The notes under the pieces: model-generated
The model's input: the letters and a program-made list of their open reading frames with translations, nothing else
Databases searched by the model: none
What the model was told of the DNA's origin: nothing
Program-made: the position numbers and the translations under genes
In this document: piece by piece, positions 41,246 to 53,695 of the stretch
Position numbering within the stretch: the stretch's first letter is position 1
How the letters are laid out: each line of letters opens with the position of its first letter
Origin: Eledone cirrhosa
Lineage: Eukaryota > Mollusca > Cephalopoda > Octopoda > Eledonidae
Direction of reading: 5' to 3'
Assembly (NCBI GenBank): GCA_964016885.1
Contig: OZ024743.1
Span: 83,259,402-83,323,401, forward strand
DNA: 64,000 bases

Positions 41246-42712
41246 ATGGAAAATAAATTGAGTGAGAAGAAGATTAAATGCGAAACATTGTCTAAAGATA
41301 TGGCTATTCCAGAAGAGATACCAAAGTCTAGAGGAGAGAAGCCATTTCACTGTGATGTCTGTGGTAAATCATTTGTTGTAAGTAGTCACTTAACTAAACA
41401 CTTACGTACCCATACAGGAGACAAGCCATATGTCTGTGATATCTGTGGTAAATCATTCTCTCAAATTAGTACCTTAACTACTCACAAACGTATACATACA
41501 GGTGAGAAGCTATACCACTGTGATATCTGTGGTAAATCATTCTCTCAAAGTAGTAACTTAACTTCTCACATACGTACCCATACAGGAGACAAGCCATATC
41601 ACTGTGATATCTGTGGTAAATCATTCTCTCGAAGTAGTAACTTAACTTCTCATATACGTACCCATACAGGAGACAAGCCATATGTCTGTGATATCTGTGG
41701 TAAATCATTCTCTCAAATTAGTACCTTAACTACTCACAAACCTATACATACAGGAGACAAGCCAAATCACTGTGACATCTGTGGTAAATCATTCTCTGTA
41801 AGTAGTCACTTAACTATTCACAAACGTACCCATACAGGAGACAAGCCATATCACTGTGATATCTGTGGTAAATCATTCTCTGTAAGTAGTAGCTTAACTA
41901 GTCACAAACGAATACATACAGGAGACAAGCCATATCACTGTGATATCTGTGGTAAATCATTCTCACAAATTAGTACCTTAACTACTCACAAACGTATACA
42001 TACAGGAGACAAGCCAAATCACTGTGACATCTGTGGTAAATCATTCTCTGTAAGTAGTCACTTAACTAGTCACAAACGTACCCATACAGGAGACAAGCCA
42101 TATCACTGTGATATCTGTGGTAAATCATTCTCTGATAGTAGTACCTTAACTAAACACAAACATATACATACAGGAGACAAGCCTTACCACTGTGACATCT
42201 GTGGTAAATCATTCTCTGATAGTAGTACCTTAACTAGACACAAACATATACATACAGGAGACAAGCCATACCACTGTGACATCTGTGGTAAATCATTCTC
42301 TGCTAGTGATACCTTAACTAGACACAAACATATACACACAGGAGACAAGCCTTACCATTGTGACATCTGTGGTAAATCGTTCTCTGTAAGTAGTCCCTTA
42401 ATTTCTCATAAACGTATACATACAGGTGAGAAACCATACCACTGTGATATCTGTGGTAAATCGTTCTCTGTAAGTAGTGCCTTAATTTCTCACAAACGTA
42501 TACATACAGGTGAGAAACCATACCACTGTGATATCTGTGGTAAATCATTCCCTCGAAGTAGTACCTTATCTAGACACAAACGTATACATACAGGAGAGAG
42601 GACATATCACTGTGATATCTGTGGGAAATCATTCTCTGTAAGTAGTCACTTAACTAAACACTTACATACCCACACAGGTGAGAAGCCATGCCACTGTGAT
42701 ATCTGTGGTTAA
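41246..42712 (+). CDS. C2H2 zinc-finger protein, 16 complete fingers
   Basis: A 488-residue protein, probably a nuclear DNA-binding regulator. Residues 1-33 form a short charged leader with no KRAB, BTB or SCAN domain. Residues 34-481 are 16 uninterrupted 28-residue fingers (consensus [10 protein letters not shown]...LT.H...HTG). A 17th finger begins (CHCDICG) and is cut by TAA, where its neighbours have AAA (Lys). The start is ATG at 41,246 in a good context (aaacATGG). Eleven of sixteen linkers are TGDKP rather than TGEKP. Contact positions (-1,2,3,6) are of low diversity: QSTT in fingers 2, 5 and 8, VSH in 1, 6, 9 and 16. Fingers 5-7 and 8-10 look like a three-finger duplication. The frame continues past the stop for about six more fingers, so the protein is probably truncated but could be functional. 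Confidence 0.93.
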   Translation: MENKLSEKKIKCETLSKDMAIPEEIPKSRGEKPFHCDVCGKSFVVSSHLTKHLRTHTGDKPYVCDICGKSFSQISTLTTHKRIHTGEKLYHCDICGKSFSQSSNLTSHIRTHTGDKPYHCDICGKSFSRSSNLTSHIRTHTGDKPYVCDICGKSFSQISTLTTHKPIHTGDKPNHCDICGKSFSVSSHLTIHKRTHTGDKPYHCDICGKSFSVSSSLTSHKRIHTGDKPYHCDICGKSFSQISTLTTHKRIHTGDKPNHCDICGKSFSVSSHLTSHKRTHTGDKPYHCDICGKSFSDSSTLTKHKHIHTGDKPYHCDICGKSFSDSSTLTRHKHIHTGDKPYHCDICGKSFSASDTLTRHKHIHTGDKPYHCDICGKSFSVSSPLISHKRIHTGEKPYHCDICGKSFSVSSALISHKRIHTGEKPYHCDICGKSFPRSSTLSRHKRIHTGERTYHCDICGKSFSVSSHLTKHLHTHTGEKPCHCDICG

Positions 42713-43297
<585 letters not shown>

Positions 43298-44110
43298 ATC
43301 ATTCTCTGATAGTATTACCTTAACTACTCACAAACGTATACATACAAGAGACAAGCCAGGTCACTGTGGTAAATCATTTACAAGTAGTCACTGAACTAGT
43401 CACAAATGTATACATACAGATAAGAAACCATATCAGTGTGATATCTGTGGTAAATCATTCTCTGTATGAAGTAGTTTAACTAGACACAAATATACCCATA
43501 CAGGTGAGAAACCATAACAAAGTCATATCTCATTGTCTCACTATGGTGAATTAATTACACACAAATACACTCATATGAGTTAGAAGACATACCACTGTGA
43601 TATTGGGGAGAAATTATTCTCTTTCATTGCTACATTAACTACATACAAACATATATATACTGGAGAAAAGCCATTCACTCAACTAGTCACAAATATATAC
43701 ATACAGGAGAGAAACCATATCACTGTGATATCTGTAGGAAATCGTTCTCTGAAATAAGTCATTCACTCGGCACTAACATTTACAGAAAAGAAACCATATC
43801 ACTGATGTCTGTGGTAAATCATTCTCTAAATGTTGTGGCTTCACTACTCACTAACATATACAGGAGAGGAACCATATCACTGTGATGTCTGTGATTAATC
43901 ATACTCTAAATGTTGTGGCTTCACTACACACTAACATATACAGGAAAGGAACCATATCACTGTGATGTCTGTTGTAAATCATTCTCTAAATGTTGTAGCT
44001 TCACTAGACACTAACATATACAAGAGAGGAATTATATCACTGTGATGTCTGTGGTAAATCATTCTCTTGTAAAGGTTACTTAATGCAACACAAACACAAT
44101 CAGACAAGAT
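43298..44110 (+). pseudogene. Decayed zinc-finger remnants
   Basis: Finger phrases continue with rising damage: missing Cys pairs (43,360), TGA inside fingers (43,391, 43,468), then isolated CDVCGKSFS pieces to about 44,090. From 43,500 on it is the same DNA as 1-617 of copy A. Confidence 0.88.
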
Positions 44111-44162
44111 AAAAACCATATCACTCATCCAAAACAGTGCTAGCAATGTTGTTAATATTTTG

Positions 44163-44168
44163 AATAAA
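44163..44168 (+). terminator. Possible polyadenylation signal AATAAA
   Basis: Equivalent of 666-671. It lies about 1.45 kb after the functional stop of the zinc-finger gene, beyond all finger remnants, so it may end its transcript. Confidence 0.4.
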
Positions 44169-44412
44169 ACTTGTTTATTCTGAAATTATTCTCCTTTAAT
44201 TTTATTTGTAGAAGTTGTAACCAAGACTTGTGCTGACAAAACTTTATGCTACAGAATTTACAAACACTATATATATATAGTAATAATAATAAATGGGAAG
44301 AATAAAATCCGAAGAGGGCTCGATAAGGATAAATATATATCAAATACATAAAAACCATAGAAGAAAGATTTATAAAAAAAAAACAGATTAAAGTTTAAGC
44401 AAAGAATATATA

Positions 44413-44859
44413 TACTAGACCTTTAAAATGTGCAAGCTCAAAAGAGCCACAGAATGTTATGATAAACCTTCAAAAGTGTGGGACTAGAGTTGTTGCTCAA
44501 AAATATTGTAATCATTATCTATCATACACTCTGTGGCATCCTTTTATAAAAAAGAGACTCATAACGAACTCAAGACGACACGATCATTATTTAAGCTAAT
44601 GTTCAATATCTCATATTAGATGTTTAGTAATGATTAATACAAAATGCACTTCAACCGAATTCTATATTATAAATTCACTTAAATAATTATCATATCGTCT
44701 TGAATTCGTTATGAGTCTCTTTTTTATAAAAGGATGCCACAGAGTGTACGATAGATAATGATTACAATATTTTTGAGCAACAACTCTAGTCTCACACTTT
44801 TGAAGGTTTATTATAACATTCTGTGGCTCTTTTGAGCTTTCGCATTTTTCAGGTCTAGT
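44413..44859. mobile_element. LIR-1, copy B
   Basis: Same foldback as 918-1,337, with about 25 extra bases at the left edge of the loop. The arms remain nearly perfectly complementary. Confidence 0.88.
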
Positions 44860-46228
44860 TTAATATTTTTTTAAGGCAACGCTTGTAATAGCTCTAGTTA
44901 AACATGATATATGTTAATAATAAATTATAGTTGTAATGTAATTAGATTATATAATTGTTATTCTATAAATGATCTTATAAATATTATTGTAAGATGTATT
45001 AAAATATTTTCAGACTTTTAATATAAACAACTACAAAAAACAATCAATATTAAATAAATATATTTTACATAATAATTGTTATAGTTGAATTAATAAAAAT
45101 TAAATATTACATACAAATAGTCTTAACATAATAATAAAAAAATAATCTAACATAATAATAATAAAATAATCTAACATAAAACGAACAATAATATGGACAT
45201 ATATACAAGTAAATATAATACAACCAATATTATAAGCATGTTATAACGAACTGAAAAAAAATAGTTAATATAAATTTAAAAAAATCATATATAAATTAAC
45301 AATACAACTTACCAAAACGAGAAAAATATTTTGATGATAAATGACGAAATACAGGAAGATTCGAAAGTGAAACGATAAATAAGCGTGCAAACAAAGTAGC
45401 GGATGCTTTTGAGCAACAATTACTCTCATTGGTTGATTAGCCAATAAAACGATGAAATTAGCCAGTAAGACGATATATTACAAAACATGTTTGGAAGGGA
45501 TCACCACAGCCAGCGAAACCCCTTGAATTTTTTATTCACAAGCTATGCATATATGTCAGACATGCAAACTTAAAACATTCTGTTGTTAGTAACTGCGTGT
45601 CTAACAGATATATTTATGAGTGTATATGTATGTGTGTAGAAATTTCTGTCCATAAATATGATTGTATCTTTATTTGTGTATATGTATATCTATATGTGAG
45701 TATGTATATGTACGTGTGTCTGTATATTTATATGTGTTCTTATATACATGTGTGCACATCTGGATATATTTTCAGTGTCTGTTCTAGATCTCTCAGTACA
45801 AATCCCACTGAGGTGAAGCTGCTTATATATTTTGAGGTCCATAAATGAAATACCAGTGAAATACTGGGGTTGATTCTTCCTGTTTGTCATTGTCTGTCTG
45901 TCTACTCTTCTCCCTCTCTCTCTCTCTATATATATATATATGAGCGCGACACTTGCCTCTAAATTGGACAAACCCGTCTAACCCATGCTAGCGTGGAAGA
46001 TAGACATTAATCGATGATGATGATATCTAGGGATTGTAACATTATTACCACAACAGCAGTCTGATGAGCTATTGATTTTAGAGTCAGGCTAGATCGAACC
46101 TTGAGCTGATCGATAGCAAAACGTGCTTCACTGCTCAATAAACGTAATGAAGACATGACAAACCTTCCTTTATATATATGTATATATACACACATATATA
46201 TTTCTATTGGTTCTTTAAGATAGCGACG

Positions 46229-46989
46229 TATATATATGAATGTACGTATTGTATATTTAATAATATACTGTATGTTTATTTAAAAACACTTTGAAGGCCT
46301 TTTGCTATGAATTTAAGGTATTGACTATAGTCACACACCTGGCTTCAGCAAAACCAAAGGGAAATAACCAACGATTGTTTCTCACTTTTTAATGGTTAGC
46401 AAGGTTATATATCCCCTACTTTTGCTGTGAGCTGTAGAAGGTGGATTCTTATAGAATTCCAATTATTTTTATGCACTGTTTAAACTCATTAACATACAGA
46501 TTGCCTGAAGCTAGGTATGTGACGTCTGTCAATACCTTAAATTCATAGCGCAGGGCCTTCAAAATGATTTTAGATAAACATGTCATCATCATCATCATCA
46601 TCGTTTAACGGCCATCTTCCACACTTGCATGGGTTTGGACGGGAATTTTCCCACTTGAGGCAAGATTGGTTGTCTTGCTCGTATAGGACTGTCTGGCGGG
46701 TTTTCTACGGCTGGATGCCCTTCCTAACACCAACCACATTTACAGTGTGGACTGGGAGGCTTTTACCGTGTTACCTACACGGCCACATTACAGCGTGGAC
46801 TGTGTGTTTTTTTGTCGTGACACCTACATGACCTCATTTTTTTCGGACTGGATGTTGTGGTACCAACATAACTTTACATCGAAAGGGGTGGTGTGAATGG
46901 GGTTGGGGTAGTGGGACGGGGGTGTATTTTTGTTAGAGGTGCCTAAACATACAGTATATTATTAAATATACAATACCTACATTCATATA
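46229..46989. mobile_element. LIR-2 with tail insertion, copy B
   Basis: Same structure as 2,698-3,454, including the nested minus-strand tail element (about 46,580-46,940) and its flanking aaacat direct repeats. The insertion therefore predates the duplication. Confidence 0.85.
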
Positions 46990-47605
46990 TCTATAAAACT
47001 GAGGGTCTGTGTGTGTGTGTGAATCCCTAAAACTCGAGAAGTACCCAACCGATTTTTTCAAACTTTACATGTGTATTACTTATGTTTCAGGGAGTATTAT
47101 GCACATGAATTCAACTTTTTGATCCCCTAGGGCCCGCACTAGGTGAAAAACTGCGTTTTTAAAGTTTTTTAAGGTTATTTGAGGCGTTACGTCATACTGA
47201 TTTCCTTGAAATTGTAACTATGTATTAGTCAGTCTCTTCTTCATACCGTGAGCAAAGAAAATCCAACTTTTTTATGGCCTAGGGCCACATTAGGTGAAAA
47301 ACTTCATTTTTCAGCTTTTTAGGGCTTTTTGGAGGCGTTACGTCTAGCCAATTTTCCCGAAATTTCAAGGCATATTATGCGCATAAAAAAAATTCATTTT
47401 CTTGATCCCCTAGGGCCCGAATTAGGTGAAAACCTGCATTTTTCGTTCTTCATCGAGGAAAATCTTAAAGATTATCCAGCCATCAGAGTATTCAGTTTAT
47501 TTTCTTTACATATTGTCCAGGCATGCAGTTTTTCCACGATTAGGTCTGTTGGCGGCCTGCATTCCAAAATACCTTCTCCCGTGCAACGCCGGGTACTACT
47601 GCTAG
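46990..47605 (+). mobile_element. Non-autonomous Helitron, copy B
   Basis: Same TC start and ctgctag end; its 3' hairpin reads cccgtgcaacgccggg (perfect CCCG/CGGG stem, damaged in copy A). About 50 bp (47,413-47,470) are missing from copy A. Confidence 0.82.
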
Positions 47606-48137
47606 TATATATATAAACTTAAGAAAATTAACAAATTGAGGACCAGACAAATGAAAACATGGCAAAACGAAAAACCATTTTTTTAAGGGGAAACCGCAAA
47701 AAATAATTTTTTGAAAAGCAAAATACAAATGAAAAACACAGAACTCCAGGTTCATCAGCTGTTGAGATGGACCTTGCCAGTTTCAACCCCTACCAACGGT
47801 ATTGCTTGTACACCCGAGGTGAGAGGAGGTCACAAATATTAAAATACGTTCATCAGATCTCAGACTACCTGCAGTTTCAATCTGGGATTACTGCGAAGAA
47901 TGGGAGGCTCGTAAGAATGGAGAAATAAATATCTTTGTTGGTACCCATTCTATTTCTTCCTATCATTTCTTCAAGTCAACTCACAGCCGCTGATTTCTGT
48001 CCTTCGAGGTAATGTTTTACCCAACACCACTTCGATGGTATTTTACTATTTTAACAGCTTCCTTACGCTGAGTTTTTCTACTTTCCTACAAATTCTACAT
48101 TCATATATCTATGTTTCAAAACTCGATATTCGAGTTA

Positions 48138-48828
48138 ATATTCTTTATATATAAAAGGAAAACGAACACAGACATATACATATGTGTTCAAATCGTAAGG
48201 GACTAGATTTGCTAAGGTGAAAAGAATACTAACTATAGACAATAGGGTTTGTAAGACTTAATTTAAGAATAAATCAAGAAAATAAATACAAACCATAATT
48301 GCGGTAACTACCAATCAGCCGGACAGTTTTGATAATACTGTTTCGCAATATTAATTGTGAAAAGGACTACCATATTCTCGCTGATCAGCGGGTGAAGAAA
48401 TGTTAGTATCCTGGTCACTTCTAAAAAAATACTGGATAGTGTGTTTATATATAACGCACCTGGTATCAGAACTTAGCGTGTCTCACAAACTCACACCACT
48501 AAAAATAGCAGCCGGGTTTACTCGACATTTGAATTAGCTTGACAAATTAACGGAGCCGAATATATTCAAGACATATATTGAGTTAGAAACTCAAAATAGT
48601 CTCTTACAATAAATTAACTCTGGGAAATTGTCTATAGTTATTATTCTTTTCACCTTAGCGAATCTAGTCCCTTACGATTTGACCACATATATGTATGTCT
48701 GTGTTCGTTTTTCTTTTTGTTCAGTTATATTATACGGCTCGGAAAAATCTCTTTCCTAGAGCTAATTTATTGTAAGAGACTATTTTGAGTTTCTAACTCA
48801 ATATATGCTTTGAATATATTCTTTATAT
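48138..48828. mobile_element. LIR-3, copy B
   Basis: Counterpart of 4,555-5,245. It ends directly in a TA run followed by the LINE relic, with none of the 1,156-bp block seen in copy A. Confidence 0.8.
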
Positions 48829-48839
48829 ATATATATATT

Positions 48840-49117
48840 TAGGGCAGGTAAATTTCCCGAGATCCATGGACGTGTTCTCTCCATCGGTCTCTGTCCCTTA
48901 TCATCACTGCCATGTCCTGCGTCTCCAAGGGACTGGTGTCTGTCCTTAGGGCATCAATATATGTCAACCTCGGTCTCCATCTTCTAGTGTGTCCCACAGG
49001 AACACTGAGTGCAGTGTCAACTCTGAATGTCGGTGAGCATGTCCAGCTAACCTTAGTCTCCTCTGTGCTACATTTCAGGTAACTTTAGGGAGGCTCCCAT
49101 ACAGCTCTGAGTTCATA
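48840..49117 (-). pseudogene. LINE C-terminal relic, copy B
   Basis: Counterpart of 6,412-6,692 with a few substitutions. Confidence 0.6.
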
Positions 49118-49127
49118 TATATATAAT

Positions 49128-49543
49128 ATATGTAGTAATAAACAGTAAATCGTATGTCTAATAATATGAGGGTTGAAGAACCACATTTGTTTGAAATATT
49201 TAACCATGAAACAGACAGAAAGATAAAAATATATACAGACTACCTCAATAACTATTATATCTCCCGGACAGATTAGTGATTAATCTGTTTCGCCCTGGGT
49301 GTGTTTGTAACAGATAATCCACGGGCATCATCAGCGAGAGAATCTGATTAAATGTGAAATATTCATTTTGTGTGACTGTTAACATTATGTGTTTGTCGCA
49401 TTTAATCAGATTCTCTCGTTGATGATGCCCGTGGATTAATTATTTGTTACAAAGACACTCAGGGTGAAACAGATTTATCACTAATCTGTCCGGGAGATAT
49501 AATAGTTATTGAGGCGGTCTTTACTGTGTTTATTACTACATAT
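49128..49543. mobile_element. LIR-5 with hammerhead-like arms, copy B
   Basis: Counterpart of 6,709-7,122. The right arm here keeps gatgatgcccgtgg, which is damaged in copy A, but has TTGATGA in place of the CTGATGA core. Confidence 0.85.
49260..49342 (-). ncRNA. Hammerhead-ribozyme-like motif (LIR-5, copy B)
   Basis: Best example in the window. Minus strand: TCTCTCG, CTGATGA (49,328-49,334), U, GCCC..GGGC stem II, GAAA, ACAGATTA/TAATCTGT stem III with a 5-base loop, GTC, CGGGAGA. Stem I (TCTCTCG with CGGGAGA) has one U-G wobble. The extra U before stem II is the only departure from the standard core that I see. Confidence 0.62.
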
Positions 49544-49556
49544 ATTATTATTATAA

Positions 49557-49745
49557 TTGTTTCTACTTTAGGCACAAGGCCAGCAATTACTCAGTGCATT
49601 ACTGGTACTTTATTTTATCGACCCCCGTAAGGATGAAAGGCAAAGTTAATCTCAGTGGGATTTGAACTCAGATCGTAAAGGGACGTAACTATGCTGGAAA
49701 GCATGGTGTCCGACCCTCCACCGATACTGCCAATCCACCGCCCTT
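49557..49745 (-). mobile_element. SINE type A, copy B
   Basis: Full-length counterpart of 7,133-7,307, retaining atactgccaatccaccgccc, which copy A lost. Confidence 0.92.
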
Positions 49746-49865
49746 TTATTATTATTATTATTATGTTCAGTATTTATACTTTGAGCTTGCTAATTACAGG
49801 GTTTCAGTATGAGCTATTAACTCTACCTTTCATTTATATATATATATATATATCTATATATATAT

Positions 49866-50395
49866 TGTTATACTTGGAGAGGGTCATATTGTTAAAATAT
49901 TGCGAGAAATAATAACAGAATACACTCACTGTTTGGTTTGCGTTGGTTTTCGCTTCTGTGTCTTATATATCTCCATAGTTAATTTATCTGGCAATCAATG
50001 TTTATCATTGATTGACCAACGGTTAAAAATACAGATATAAATATATATATAGTCTATCGAAGTTCTTTCGACACACATCCGTGGCTCCCGATTCTGTCTC
50101 TTTGGTTGTAGCCAGAGAACTGCATGCAGTTGATGAATTGTTGGATGTGTCTTTCCATTTCAGTTGGGTCACACATGCGGGACACATTCTTCATCACTTA
50201 CCAAGTCTGTGATCAGAATATTAAACTTAGCGCTATTGGACATTGCGGAGTTTTTGAGTATCAGGTATTTGGAGGCCATGGGTTTAGCATAGTGTGAGTG
50301 GAGAATTTGGGCCCTCTTGTATGTAGTGTTTAATAAGAGTTCCGTGTCTAATACTGGTAGTCTATTGTTAGGGTGTTTGGAAGGGTAGTTAAACA
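49866..50395 (-). mobile_element. PLE 3' relic, copy B
   Basis: Counterpart of 8,548-9,080. The RT-derived frame 50,169-50,396 is intact for 75 residues here (HSHYAKPMASKYLILKNSAM), whereas copy A has a frameshift, so copy B is closer to the source. Confidence 0.85.
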
Positions 50396-50476
50396 TTATA
50401 TAACCTCCTCAGTGACAAGGCTGTTATTTAGTGTCTCTCCTTTGTTCTGTCCGACACCATCTAGTTTTTGTGAACT

Positions 50477-51037
50477 CACAAAAACAAGAGATTATTTCTT
50501 GTGTTAATTTTTACTAAACAACAAAACACATTGATTACATCTGAAGGAGCTAAGCTGACAAAGATTTACTTAATGGCTATATTAATGTATGTAAATAATA
50601 GAATTATGTGAACCCTTCAACGATACAGTAATTATTTACAAGTGAAAATATAACAACATTGGAAAAATATATTTCTTCAATATAGTCAATGTTAATCCTA
50701 ACTTTGCTGACTGTTTCTTTATACATGGCTTTATGATAATGTCTCCAAAACATGTACCAGACAGTGTTTCAGGTAGCTCTTTACAGTATTAGAACCTTAT
50801 GTCACCAACGAAACCCTACACCAACAAATGTCCCTTCAATATCAAAACAGGTCCCTGAAATACAGTTACTCAATCTCTATTTCACAGGTTGACCCAGACA
50901 TAGTCCTAATGAAAGGAAATCCTTGTGGAATCATAGGGGTACCTTAGTGACATATAACATTTATTGGGTATTTTAGACCTGGTGGAGACAACACCCTTCC
51001 AGATTTGAATACACTTGATTTCTTCCAGAGAAAGGGA

Positions 51038-51095
<58 letters not shown>

Positions 51096-51600
51096 ATGGA
51101 CCTGTAAATCTTGGAGTAGTCGTAGGGGTACTCTAGTGGATTTCAGTCTTTGTTGCACATATTTTAAAACCTGATGGATCCCATCTCCTCTCTCCAGGTC
51201 TGAACACAATTGAGATCTGAATAAAACTTCAAGGGAAATCAGATATTGTATGGATTCATATAGATTCATTAGCCTCCTGGTCTAAACTCAACTGATTCCT
51301 CCTGGAGAAGGAGAGAGAAGTGAGAAAAAGATATTGAGAAAGAATTGACTCCTACTAATAAAAAGGTGGAAGTTAAACTGGTGTTGACATGTCATCAGGA
51401 GAGGAGATGGTACCTATGTTACAAAGTCCTATAAGAATGAATTTGTCTTTGGTTGTTTAATAAAAACTAACACAACTCATTGATTATATGTGAAAAAAGT
51501 AAGTTGACAAAGATTTACTTCATGTCTATATTAATGTAAATATTATGATTATGTGAACCTTTCAACGATACAGTAATTATATACAAGGGAAAACATATAT
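50477..51600. repeat. Family Y repeats and unassigned DNA, copy B
   Basis: Counterparts of 9,157-10,271: family Y at 50,477-50,690 and 51,440-51,600, a longer TA microsatellite at 51,040-51,092, and no gene between. Confidence 0.7.
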
Positions 51601-52845
51601 TACCACTAATACTAAATACTATACTGTACATTAGATAATGTAGTCCTAGATACACTGTCTGATAGCCACTAATACTAACTACTGTACTATACTGTACATT
51701 AGATAATGTAGTCCTAGATACACTATGTCTGATAGCCACTAATACTAACTACTGTACTGTACATTAGATAAGGTAGTCCTTGATACACTATGCCTGATAG
51801 CCACTCACACTAACTACTATACTGTACATTAGATAATGTATTCCTAGATACACTGTCTGATAGCCACTAATACTAACTACTGTACTATACTGTACATTAG
51901 ATAATGTAGTCCTACATACACTATATCTGATAGCCAGTAATACTAACTACTGTACATTTGATAATGTAGTCCTAGATATACTATGTCTGATAGCCACTAA
52001 CACTAATACTATACTATACATTAGATAATGTAGTCCTAGATACACTATGTCTAATATCCACTAATACTAACTACTGTACTGTATAATAGATAATGTAGTC
52101 CTGCATACACAATGTTTGATAACCACTAATACTACCTACTTCAGTATACATTAGATACTGTAGTTCTGCATACACAATGTCTGATAGCCACTAATACTAC
52201 TGTACTGTACATTAGATATTTTAGTCCTAGGTACACTGTCTGATAGCCACTAATACTAACTACTGTAAAGTACATTAGATAATGTAGTCCTAGATACACT
52301 ATGTCTATTAGCCACTGATACTAACTACTGTACTGTACATTAGATAATGTAGTCCTAGATACACTATGTATGATAACCACTAATACTAACTACTGTACTG
52401 TACATTAGATAATGTAGTCCTAGATACACTGTCTGATAGTCACTAATACTAACTACAGTACTGTACATTAGATAATGTAGTCCTGCATACACAATGTCTG
52501 ATAACCACTAATACTACCTACTTCAGTATACATTAGATAATGTAGTTCTGCATACACAATGTCTGATAGCCACTAATACTAACTACTGTACTGTACATTA
52601 GATATTTTAGTCCTAGGTACACTGTCTGATAGCCACTAATACTAACTACTGTAAAGTACATTAGATAATGTAGTCCTAGATACACTATGTCTAATAGCCA
52701 CTAATACTAACTACTGTACTGTACATTAGATAATGTAGTCCTAGATACACTATGTCTGATAGCCACTAATACTAACTACTATACTGTACATTAGATAATG
52801 TAGTCCTAGATACACTATGTCTGATAGTCACTAGTATATACGTAG
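51600..52845. repeat. 66-bp minisatellite, long allele
   Basis: About nineteen units against four in copy A. A block of units with unusual variants (gtcctgcatacacaatgt, ctacctacttcagtataca, gatattttagtcctaggtac, tactgtaaagtaca) appears twice (about 52,096-52,280 and 52,481-52,670), showing duplication of a block of about 385 bp inside the array. Confidence 0.93.
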
Positions 52846-53024
52846 TTCTCAGGGAGATTCAGCGAGACAAAACGTGTGACATGGCCTCCTTTTTAAATAC
52901 ATATAGAACCCATCTTATATTATAATGTGTCGGTATTTCATTGACACGTGTACCGTTGACATTGTTCTCAGGGAGATTCAGTGTGACAATTCTATGTAAC
53001 AACGTCCTCCTATAATGACTGGTA

Positions 53025-53172
53025 CAACTTATTATTTTTGCCAGTTAGGTGAAATAAAACAATGAGAAATAAAGTGTCTTGTTCAAGGTCCCAACGTACA
53101 GACCACCCGGTATGAGATTCGAACTCACGAACCATACGTTCGTTTATTACGTGCTATCACCGCGTAAACCCA
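53025..53172 (-). mobile_element. tRNA-derived SINE (type C), copy B
   Basis: Counterpart of 10,735-10,882. Confidence 0.72.
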
Positions 53173-53695
53173 GTTTCCTCCACACAAAATACACCAGAAT
53201 AATTTAATCCGGATTAATTCACAAACAAGATTTACAATAAGTCGCTGAGAGTGATCTCCCTTGGCTGACTTAAAAAATCTTTTCTTCCAATAGAAATTAA
53301 TTTGTTTCATGTCCGACTGAAAGACTCTGGAGTTTTTACCTGTCTTGGGTTTAATTAATGAGGAATTTTGAGGTATTTATGACAATTATTAATTATTTCA
53401 TTACTGAGATATCATTTGAAGGATTTACTGAAGTTTTTACTTATTAATTATTATATTAGTAACTTAATATGTGGTTCTTGTATAAAATTATGCTGGAAGA
53501 TTTTAGGAAGAAGCTATGTAGCCGGTCCCGGTAAAATAGACTCCCAGGCTATGTAGCCGGTAAGAGTGCCAGACTCCATGTGTTGCGGCCCTTTATGGTC
53601 TGAGTTAAGACAATTTAAAATCTTTTCCACCATCAAATGTTAAAAAACAAGTTAAAATCATTTAGTCATCCATTCGTAATGTACGTTACACTTTA
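53173..53695. other. No gene recognised
   Basis: Counterpart of 10,883-11,407, including the degenerate SINE head at about 53,520-53,635. Confidence 0.6.

Noticed and set aside
41478..41708. Minus-strand frames opposite the zinc-finger gene (also 42,318-42,548)
   Set aside because: They mirror the 84-bp finger repeat on the other strand, without independent features.
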